Part shown: positions 13,901 to 25,900 of the stretch, one piece after another
Layout: the number at the start of each line of letters is the position of its first letter
Numbering within the stretch: the first letter of the stretch is position 1
DNA from: Liolophura sinensis
Lineage: Eukaryota; Mollusca; Polyplacophora; Chitonida; Chitonidae
Assembly (NCBI RefSeq): GCF_032854445.1
Contig: NC_088302.1
Location: 7,435,338 to 7,499,337, forward strand
Length of the DNA stretch: 64,000 nt
Reading direction: 5' to 3'
The notes under the pieces: generated by a model
The model's database searches: none
What the model was told of the DNA's origin: nothing
What the model saw: the letters and a program-made list of their open reading frames with translations, nothing else
Position numbers and translations under genes: made by a program

Positions 13901-16900
13901 TCATTGTTCTAAGCCTTCATACTGGATCCACTGAAAACTTCTTATTGCTCTAAGCCTTCAAACTGGATCCATGGATCCAGTAAACCCTTCATTACTCCAA
14001 GCCTTCGTACTGAGTGCAATAAAAATCATTATTCCAACCTTTATACTTTGTCCAATAAAAAATGTTATTATTCCAGATCAATACAAACCCTTCTTTAGTC
14101 CAATCCTTCACACAGTCCAATGAAAACCTTACATTATTCTGCATCCTCCAGATTAAGTCCAGTGAAAGCTCCCTGTTACAGTAATCATTTGTGTCAAATA
14201 TAATGACTCGACCAGAAAGTTTACGTCAGACACGTGTAACAACTCTGTCCGTCCATGAACTCACCTCCGTGGAGCCAGTGAAGGCTACCTTGTCCACGTC
14301 CATGTGCTCAGCAATGGCTGCTCCTGCTGTAGGGCCGTAGCCAGAGATGATGTTGATCACACCAGGGGGAAATCCTGCCTGGTACAGAACAGGGGAGTAC
14401 CATCAGCATTCAGCATCACACAGGATTAATACTCATTTATGGACCCATGACCTAAGTATTTACAGGTTCTCACTTTTACAGTTAATGGTTAATAAAATAG
14501 GAATTTCAGAAACATAAGCTCCTTAACTTCTCTTATACAGGTTCATTTTTAGAACTTTACAGAGATTATCTTAAAGGCAAAGAAAACACAAAAATGAAGT
14601 ATGTGTCAGATGAAAGACCATTAAAAACTGCCAAGGAAAATAGTCCGATTTATTTGTTTTACAATTTGTTTAACCTAGTAAAATGAATTTGAATATTTTA
14701 TTCTACGCGGTTAGTTGTTTTACAATTTGTTTAACCTAGTAAAATGAATTTTAATAGTTTATTCTATGGCAGCCTTTCTGACCACAATAGGACCAGTGAT
14801 GTCTCATAAGGTTTTTTGTTACTTAACACACATCCCTGATTTGACCTAGAAACGAATTATTTCACGCAGCAAGTAAACATGTAACTTATACCTTCTGAGG
14901 TCACAACAGACCACCGCAGAATCTGATCTTTTCACACAATTTTGATTGGTTAGGAAAATTCTAAAATAAATACATACTTTTTTCCTGGACATTTTTTAAT
15001 GGTCTTTCGTCTGATATATTCTTCATTTTAGAGCAGAATAGCCGTGGGAAAACCACCTGGGCAGGACAGTCATATTGCAGACCAACATCAAATGTGCTGG
15101 GAACAAACCAGTGGTCGTACTGGTGAACTAGAACGATCAGTCAGGTGGCCATACCTCCTTAGCAAGTTCTGCCACATACAGAGCGGTCAGAGGGGTCTGC
15201 TCAGCAGTCTTCATCACCACAGTGTTCCCCATGGCCAGTGCCGGCCCAAGTTTCCACGCCTGCATCAAGAGGGGGAAGTTCCACTGAAACGACAAAGACA
15301 GTCAGCTATATTCATCAACACTGGTTGGCCAGTTGATTCCGCAAATTTACGCAACCACATACTGTATAAATAAATGTAAAACAAAACGGAAACAACCATG
15401 GAAAATTCAATGAAAGTGGCTGGAAAAAAATAATACATATCATCAACTTACTGGAATAATTTGTCCACAAACTCCCACCGGCTCATGACGTGTGTAACAG
15501 AAATAATCCCCCCCTGAAAAATACAGAAGATGTTTGCAATAAATATCTGATTATGGATTGTGTGCACGTAGTTAAATATGTTGTTAAAAATAAAACTCTG
15601 TAGGAAGTACATGTGTCTTCTGAGGTCTGAAGATTTATCTTGTCTAAAGCACTGACAACCCAATGTCTGTATATCACAAGCTGTTTTAGGCTTAAGCGAA
15701 GGTAAAAGGTTGTTAAAAATGTTGTTTTTAACTTCATTGTCACTTGAAAAACTATCCCCAGGACTATGGAGTTTACTCACCAATTGGAATAGTCTTCCCA
15801 TGGTTCTTGTCTGCCCATCCAGCGTAGTACCTGTCCACAAAGGGAAAGACAAACTCTCAGTGTTTACTTGGGTTACATGATCATCAAAGTGTGTACAAGC
15901 CTTAATCTTTATCCAGAGAGTGATTGTGCCATCCCCTGGTTTTACAATGGTGGCAATACTCACAATGCATGACAACTACACTCTGTATGTAATGAAACTT
16001 GATTTGTTTGATTGTTGTTCAATACCGCCATGTACTCAAGAATATTCCAATGACACAATGACAACTAGTTTTATGGGTGGAGGAAATCAGATTGCCCAGT
16101 ACAAACCACCAACATTTGGTAAGTAAACAAGTGGTCTTCCATCAACATAAGACTGCATGGAAATTGACCAGTACAAACCACCAACATTTGGAAAGTAAAC
16201 GAGTGGTCTTCCATCAACATAAGACTGGTTGGAAATTGCCCAGTACAAACCACCAACATTTGGAAAGTAAACAAGTGGTCTTCCATCAACATAAGACTGG
16301 TTGGAAATTGTCCAGTACAAACCACCAACATTTGGAAAGTAAACAAGTGGTCTTCCATCAACATAAGACTGCATGGAAATTGCCCAGTACAAACCACCAA
16401 CATTTGGTACGTAAACAAGTGCTCTTCCATCAACATAAGACTGCATGGAAATTGCCCAATACAAACCACCAACATTTGGTAAGTAAACAAGTGGTCTTCC
16501 ATCAACATAAGACTGATTGGAAATTGCCCAGTTCACAGCTTATTGTAACCCAGGCTCAGTGAGTCCAGAAATTCCCTGTCCAAGACTGGGATTAACCCAA
16601 CTTCTTACGCCAGATGTTGTAAGTGAAATATATTAGATAGCGAAATGGGTGGGGGATGCCAAACTTTACCTGTAACACTTGAGCACCAGATCCAAGTCTG
16701 CAGCATATGCCACTTGATAAGGTTTTCCATTGTCAAGAGTCTCCAGAGACTGCAAAGATGAGTAAAATCCTTGTGAAACAGATGTACAGGTATACCCAGC
16801 TAGTATTTAGGTCCCTAATTATTTCTGTAAAATGTTTGGTATCCCTAAATTGTTGGGTGTGCAAACGTAATTAACAAGCTATATTGTAGTTTAAATGAAA

Positions 16901-19900
16901 AAATATGATGAGTTGACAGGGATTCATAGAAGTCCAATGTTATGTTATAAATATTAGAAAAAAGAAAAAAAAGGAACTGACAAATATTACATAAGCAACG
17001 CGAGTTTTGAATTGTTTTTGGTTTTAAACGTCCTCTATAGCCGGTCAGAAACAGCTATTAACCATTACGTACAGCTGTCAAACGGACATTGGGTTGTTAT
17101 ATACTGTTCATAATTTGTTAGCAGCTTACACATTGGTCCACAGGAGACATATAGGCCAATGGTATCAAAGCAACATTCATTGGAAGCCAAAACATGTTGT
17201 CTCATGTACTTTCCTTCATTTTCTTGGCATACCTAAGATTGATCAAACTAAATAGGAATGAACTCTCACTTTGTTTTATAGCAGTAAGCCATATCACCGT
17301 AGTTCATATATATTTAAAGCTGAATTTTAACTTGATGACAGCCAATTCACCCACGACCACTTTGGCCTGTCACGGATGCAGCCGTTGGCGATCGAAGTTG
17401 ACCACTCATCGCTATGGGTATAGTTTTGAAAACAATTCCGTTTTTATCCCAAAACAATTTGAGTATTTGTACCACTTTGAGTTTTTGTAACCCGATACTC
17501 AGTTTTTACCTGAATTTTTCCGGTGAATATCGGGGTCTAAAATCGCCCTGCATGAATCCCTGACATTAAGAAGTACAGAAGTTTTCATACATTCAAATTT
17601 CGTTCATTCACAGAGCATTCTCTACTTAGCAAGAAGTTTGATATCAGAAGCCTCAATTTTTCTTAAATATAGCCCTGCAATTCATTTCCAAGAGCGTGTT
17701 CACATTAAATCCCCATCAATAACCCCCTCCTTAGCCACTCACTGAAAGGGAACTATAATGGAACTATAATGGTTCTGCTCTAATGATAAAGATAAAAACT
17801 GAACAAATTATCTGTGGTTACAGCGGTACTATTAACGGTAAACAAAAACTTTAAGAATTTACTGATGGACAATTTATTTGGAATATTTTATTTATATGAT
17901 GCTAGCCAGCATTATGGTGGGGGGAAACCCGGCAGATCCCAGGAGAAACCCACAACAATCCACTGATCGCAGACAGACATTCCCATGTACGACTTGAGAA
18001 GGAGGCAGCATGAGCTGGGCAAGAATTCAAAATTGCATTTGTGAGGAGTTCCTGACTCGTTGTGCTATGCTGGCAATCTAACCAAAAGGCCACATACTCC
18101 CACAGATGGTCAACAACATAGCACAGTTAATCTTGCCATCAATACAAACCACTTACAGCCAGGTAGGCACGGTCTCTCTCGATCAAGTCCGCCAGACGTC
18201 TCAGCAGATTACCTCTCTCTGCAGCGTCTGTTCGTCTCCAGGGTGACCCAAGCCTGAATGCTTCCCGAGCTGCAACCACCGCCTTGTCTACATCTGCCTG
18301 AAAACAGGTCAAATAAATTAATAATTAATCCTCAAATGATATAAAAAGTAAATATTCAAAAAAGCAACGGTATATATATATATATATATTATTATTATTA
18401 TTATATATTATCATCATTATTATATATAGAGAGAGACAAGCATACCACTGGCTAGGCTATTTGCAAGGTGTTTATTTAAGCATATTCTGAAGACATTATT
18501 CTGTGTAGACAGATAAAATTAAACTTTTTGTGAAGCCCTGAAAATGACCAACCTAACCAATGTAGTTTTGTCTCCAAAATCAACTTAAAATTATGCATAA
18601 ATTGCACTGAAAGTCGCTCTTTCATATGCCAAAGGTGGAGAAATTAGGGCAGGCAGAGGAAATTACCACCCTAGTTTAAAAAATGTGCCTCTACACCCTG
18701 CCCTTTTTGATTTCTAGCTACATAGGTTACATAGAGATTTATTTATTTGACTGGTGTTAGTACTCAAGAATATTTCACTTATACAATGGCGGCCAGCATT
18801 ATGGAGGGAGGAAACCGGGCAGAGCCCAGGGGAAACCCACAACCATCCGCAGGTTGCTGTAAGACCTTCCCATGACATACGGCTGGTGAGAGGCTCCTGG
18901 ATCATTATGCTGCGCTAGTGCACTAACCAACTGAGCCACGGAGTTCCCTAGTTACATATAGAAGATATATATTTATAGCTGAAGTCATTACAGGTTATTA
19001 TGACTCTAGGTAGTGCATAGAATACTTGATAGAGCTTGATGTATGTATAAACAGACACCTGTCATCAGGTACGTGTACATGGGTACTACAGAAAACGTGG
19101 CATAGCTCACCAGCAAGTGTATTAAAGAGTTATGATGCTTATATAGTATGTATCTAGAGGGAAGTTAAGTCTGTATGACATGTGTCTACAGGGAAGTTAA
19201 GTCTATATGACATGTGTCTACAGGGAAGTTAAGTCTATATGACACGTGTCTACTGGGAAGTTAAGTCTATATGACATGTGTCTACAGGGAAGTTAAGTCT
19301 ATATGACACGTGTTTACAGGGAAGTTAAGTCTATATGACACGTGTTTACAGGGAATTTAAGTCTATATGACATGTGTCTACAGGGAAGTTAAGTCTATAT
19401 GACGTGTCTACAGGGAAGTTAAGTCTATATGACATGTGTCTACAGGGAAGTTAAGTCTATATGACACATGTCTACAGGGAAGTTAAGTCTATATGACATG
19501 TGTCTACAGGGAAGTTAAGTCTATATAACACATGTCTACAGGGAAGTTCAGTCTATATGACACATGTCTACAGGGAAGTTAAGTCTATATGACACGTGTT
19601 TACAGGGAATTTAAGTCTATATGACATGTGTTTACAGGAAAGTTAAGTCTATATGACACATGTCTACAGGGAAGTTAAGTCTATATGACATGTGTCTACA
19701 GGGAAGTTAAGTCAATTAATTTGGCTATTTGATTTGTGATGTACAATAATGTTTGCCTGAAAGCTTATCTGGCATGCCAGCTATAATGAGTGTGGGGTGG
19801 AAGCTTGAACGAACTACATTGCTGGACACCAATGCACACAATTATAGGCATCAGGTGAACTTTCTGACGTATTGATATATTTCATTTCTGTTGCAATGCC

Positions 19901-22900
19901 GTACTTGAGCGCTTTTCTCTTTTACGATGGTGGTCAGTTTTAGGTAGAAACTAGAGTGCCCAGGGTAAGCCAATAATAAAACTGACCAACTTTCACATGT
20001 GACCGACGCATTCACGACATATTGGCAGAAGAGAACAAGAAACTGTGCCAACAGCCGCACAAGCATTCTTAACCTGGGTTATACTGCCACCTAGGCCCCA
20101 CAAGGCCAGTTTTTAACCTGTATCACTGAACATCACTGAAAGGCAGATGGGCCCGATGGCAATAAGAATGTACGACTTAATACTTATCCTTCAAGATTCA
20201 GTACAAAACACTTGTGAGCTCCCTAGTCAACAACACCCATTATTACAGCATTCTGCTGAATCATCCCCTCAAGTGAAATGCCCTAAATGACTCTAAATTT
20301 CGTCCATGACTAACTCCATGATATGACATTCTACTGGGAAAATGAAAGTTTTAGGACCGAAAACAATATTGTGTGATATTTATTTGCCTCTAAAAAATGC
20401 ACTTTTGAGTACGAAATTTTAGGTAATTTAGATTACCTTGAGGCTTTCAGCTTACACAAACTGAGCCTTATGTTCTGGTAAACACGTATAAAGTTCAGAT
20501 CTTTAATACAGATCTGCTGGTAAACCCTTCCACAAAATGCCCCTGCCCTCATTATGTGTACAACAAGCTTTACAGGTATTTTGTGTTACGAATGAGCAAA
20601 TCAAATTGGGTGAGGCAAACACAGACATTTACCTCTTTGTGTACTTCATGATGTCTCGAGTCAATACACAGAGGTTTGTTTCACTTGGATACACAAGTAC
20701 ATGTGCAGTTAATGGCTTGTTTGCCAGCAGGTCTTAATACAACTGAATAGTTTTGGGCACCTTTCCATTCACAAAGCTGTCCCTTTTATCAGTTTCATAT
20801 ATGTAAACTTTAATACAAACATGTGAAAATATTATCATTTTGGGATAATGAACCCCCAAATCCTGGGTTGACGGGGCCTCCAAACTGGATCAGGCTTTGA
20901 CCTGTCAAATAAGTAACCCTACTGCAGCATATGTACTTGGATATACAAACCAACATAAGCCGGCTACTCATATACAGTACATGTTTACTGGTAATTCTAT
21001 ACATGCATGTCTTATCAGTTCTTTAGATACCGGGTGTACAGTGCAGGCAAGCTGAAGGTAGATTTATACATGATGTACATGCACAAAATATCAGGCTGAC
21101 AATAAGGCGGCTCCAATTCATTTTGTGTGAGCCAACGCTAAAAAATGTAAAAATGGAATGAAAATAAAACTGAAAATCCACCTTTTTATTTTGTCTGATC
21201 TTATGGTTTTTATCAATTTCCTATTTGTCAAGGTATTCTGATCGTATAACTATGTCTTCAACACCAACAACTGCCAAGACAGCCCATATTTTCCACAGAT
21301 TATATGATTTTGAAGTTTTTCAAGGCACTACAAACAACAAACATGTACACTGTTACATATTTGAAATAAAGCAAAAAGGTCATTTTTGATAATACCGAAA
21401 TATACATGCGCCTACCTGTGAGCATAATGAGGAAACAAAATGAGAAAAAAAATATGTGCAGTTCCAAACTTTGTAAAGTTGAAAGAAACACTGGAGAAAA
21501 TCAGTATACGCATATGCATGTATACAGTGCATAGGTGTCCAATGTCAGCTGTCACCTGCCAGTGTCAGAGCTTACTGTTCTCAGTTGTAGGAGGAATTGA
21601 TCTCAACACATCATTAATACCATGGAACTGTACTGAAGTGCTCTTCATGGCTACACTGTACATGGTAAAAACACAAAAAAGGTAGAAAAGTCAAACCAGA
21701 AATTAGACCTAAATCCGTGACAAATCACATATGTAAACTTTCGTCAATTCCTAATGTATGAAGTCACCTGTCAGAAATGTCAGGCAACAATTTTTGATTA
21801 CATTTACTACAACATGGCCTTCTGAAAAGAAGTCTCCCAAAAAGTTATTTAGAGTACATGAACGATGGAGAAAATTCAGCCTTTGTGAACTAATAAAGTT
21901 CCTTTTGGGAAGGGGGTCTTTTGTGACCCTGGAACAGAGAGAGAGAGAGGTCACAAAATATGATTTTTTTTTTTTTACGTTTATTGACAACAGAATCTGC
22001 TTGTAATACTCGCCTGTTCCCTCCTCCCAACTCCTCCTTTTAGCCAGCTGAAAGTTTATTTATTTATTTATTTACTTGATTGGTTTTTTACTCCTTATTC
22101 ATGAGAATTTCACTTATATGATGGTGGACAGCATTATGGTGGGAGGAAACCAGATAGAGCCAGCTGGAAATTTAAATATAATTATATAACTATGCGAATG
22201 CTGAGTTAAATGTCCAACGCCACATATTTGAGCCATAGCCCTATCAAAAATGAAATTGTGTCTTAAAGGATGCATGAACAGGTACAATAAAAAGAATATG
22301 TTTTTAAGGAACATGGAGAAAGACATGCCAAAACAAAGAACAAAACATTTTCATTCTTCAGGCATATTTATATTTCTTAATAACCCCTTCTATGCATATT
22401 TTCCATCAACTATAGGAGTATAATCAAATGAGGTCATCAACGAATGTACCCAGAACACAAGATCAGCTCCGAGCCCCCAATTCAACTCCTGCCACAACAA
22501 AGTTAATTTGGACAGCTTTCACCGCTGAGGTCACCACAGCAGCCTACTTAATTCCTGACTGACTGCCGAGGCCTTACTAAAACTGTAGTTATAAAACCAC
22601 TTTGATGCCCAAAGAAGAAAGCTGATAAGCTTTTTTTGTAGTTTTATGTTAGGCCACATCATATACTCATCATATTAAAAATAAAAACAAGAAATTTCTG
22701 TATCCTCCACACTTATGTGGACCTAGCTATTAATTGCGTCCACTGATCCCTCACCGGAGATGTCTGTCACCTTTTACGGCAAACTTGCCTAGAGGTCTGA
22801 GGTTCAATGATCTTGTCACTCAGGAGGAGATCAAGGATGTCAAAGCCACAACAGAATATGTTACAAGGTGAAAAGCCCATTCAAACACCTGTGTCATGCT

Positions 22901-25900
22901 AATGACTGCACATACATAGCTCTAGGCTATAGGTTCTATCTGTTTACAGGGTGGGCATGTGAACAGTGAAGCATGACTAACTGATTTATATGTCTCTATT
23001 TTCAATCTCCAATTTGTGTATAAACCAGAGATTAAACAGGTAGGGCTTGTACAGTTCATCACCTGATTTCAAATCCTATTAACAGTTCAAGCCCTGAAAA
23101 CTTTCTGCATTATTGCAAAAATTTAATGGTTTAATCCTGTTACCTGTACTTGACATCTGAAAGTTCTGACAGGGTAGGTAATGGCTAGGCCGATTACTGA
23201 TCTGGGGCATCTTGCACAAAAGTGATGTGGGGCACCCTGCACAAAGTGATCTGGGGCAACTTGCACAAAGTGATCTGAGACATCTTGCACAAAGTGATTT
23301 GGGGCATCTTGCACAAAGTGATTTGGGGCCTCTTGCACAAAGTGATCTGGGGTCTCTTGCACAAAGTGATCTGGGACATCTTGCACAAAGTGACTTGGGG
23401 CATCTTGCACAAAGTAATCCTTGGCCTCTTGCACAAAGTGATCTGGGGCCTCTTGTACAAAGTGATGTGGGGCAACTTGCACAAAGTGATGTGGGGCAAC
23501 TTGCACAAAGTGATGTGGGGCATCTTGCACAAAGTGATGTGGGGCAACTTGCACAAAGTGATCTGGGGCAACTTGCACAAAGTGATCTGAACAACTTGCA
23601 CAAAGTGATGTGGGCAACTTGCACAAAGTGATCTGGGGCCTCTTGCACAAGTGATCTGGGACATCTTGCACAAAGTGACTTGGGCATCTTGCACAAAGTG
23701 ATCTGGGGCCTCTTGCACAAAGTGATCTGGGACATCTTGCACAAAGTGACCTGGGGCATCTTGCACAAAGTGATCTGGGGCCTCCTGCACAAAGTGATCT
23801 GGGACATCTTGCACAAAGTGACTTGGGGCATCTTGCACAAAGTAATCCTTGGCCTCTTGCACAAAGTGATCTGGGGCCTCTTGCACAAAGTGATGTGGGG
23901 CAACTTGCACAAAGTGATGTGGGGCATCTTGCACAAAGTGATGTGGGGCAACTTGCACAAAGTGATGTGGGGCATCTTGCACAAAGTGATGTGGGGCATC
24001 TTGCACAAAGTGATGTGGGGCAACTTGCACAAAGTGATCTGGGGCCTCTTGCACAAAGTGATCTGGGACACCTTGCACAAAGTGATCTGGGGCCTCTTGC
24101 ACAAAGTGATCTGGGACATCTTTGCACAAAGTGACCTGGGGCATCTTGCACAAAGTAATCCTTGGCCTCTTGCACAAAGTGATCTGGGCCTCTTGTACAA
24201 AGTGATGTGGGGCAACTTGCACAAAGTGATGTGGGGCAACTTGCACAAAGTGATGTGGGGCATCTTGCACAAAGTGATGTGGGGCAACTTGCACAAAGTG
24301 ATCCGAGCATCTTGCACAAAGTGATTTGGGGCATCTTGCACAAAGTGATCTGGGGCATCTTGCACAAAGTGACCACAAGTGACCCGTGTGATAAAAATGC
24401 ATGTACTGGAAAAAAATGTCACGACAAAAAAATGGATTATGCTGGTGGGCATAATGAGTTTCTCTGAATTTAAATCCCAAACACCATTGACAAGAGGCTA
24501 CAATGCATTCAACACGATCACCAGATGAAACCAGACCACAGCCACACTCTGATGGGCTTCAAAATAGCAAAATAATTCAAAAATTTAAGTTACTCATTTT
24601 CAGTAACATTTTTCCTGCATCCCACCCTACAAATATTTAGATATCCCAAACATTACTAGTGTTTTCAAAAAAAACAAAAACTTCTTGAAAAGACTGATAA
24701 AGATTTTACAAAATATCATCTTAGGTGCTGACCCTACCATTTGTCTAATGGGCTACATGTACAAGTTAATAACTATAAAAAAAGCCCTCAAAGCACCATT
24801 TTTAAGATGAAACAAGTCTCTAAATCAGACAAAGTAAATAACACAATTCAATTTAGTTCAAGTATGTCATTAAACAAGGAACTTATTGGAATGACAAATT
24901 TAATCCAAAAAAACATAAAACAAACAAAACAAAAAAAAATATTTTAGTGAAAGGCTTACTTCCCTAATAAGTAGGTCAAAACTGGCGAAGTGATAGGACA
25001 GTGAAACCAGTTGTACATTCAACTGTAGGTGGGTAAGAACATGTATTGTCAAGTTGATCTCACCAGGTACTTTGCCTGAGACCAGAAGTAGATCACACTA
25101 GCCAGATGATATACAGATAAGAAAGTCTGACACAGTAAAACATGCTGTTAAATAACAGACATTTAGGCATGATCAAACAGTTTTACATAGACTCTAGATA
25201 GAAAACTCAAGAGATGTGCTTAATAATTTCACGTAGACTTTTATCACGTTAACGTTACCTCAAAACATGGAGGGCCATGCAAATAACCTAATTCCTCAAT
25301 GTTTTTGTACATAAAAGAGCAACTTTCAATGCAATTTATGCACATTTTTAATATATAAGTCTACACTGAATATTTCCTTCAGAATATGCTTAAATAAACA
25401 ACTTGCAAACATGTAAAAAGGTATATTTTTTTCTGGACCAACACCAAGCATTAAAATCAAACACTTTGCTTACAGATGAACTGTAGTGGATTAAAACCAA
25501 AAATTTCATGGTGAAAAGAGCTTAATTGCAACCAAATTTTTAACTGTATGTACTGTTACAATTGTAACCTCTGCCACTTTTTCCTATATGCAAATTACCA
25601 GTTCTAACCAGTTGTGTACATCTACCTTGTCAGTTAGGTGGGGTCAGATAAAACTAACCCAATGAGAATTATTTTAAGTATAAGCCTGCTCAAATTTTAC
25701 CCCACATCCTAGAAGTCATGATTATCTTGTTTATATTCACTGAAGCTGACATCTGTTCAAGGGTTAATCCTTGTCTTCACAGGACAGGCTGTTACTGGTT
25801 TAGCCTGGATCATCAGATATCCACACCCCACTTGGGCCTATTTTATATCTAACACCTACATAATGTGTGCCTAAGCTTTTCCCACACACAGCACATTTGA

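Noticed and set aside
16071-16562. Open frames of 145-161 codons on both strands
   Set aside because: Produced by the 72-bp array (divisible by three). No domain and no codon preference in one frame.
23079-24480. Open frames of 417-457 codons on the minus strand and 214 on the plus strand
   Set aside because: They are by-products of a 24-bp repeat that is a multiple of three and lacks stops; they overlap in several frames at once, lie inside an intron, and have no start, splice or domain evidence.
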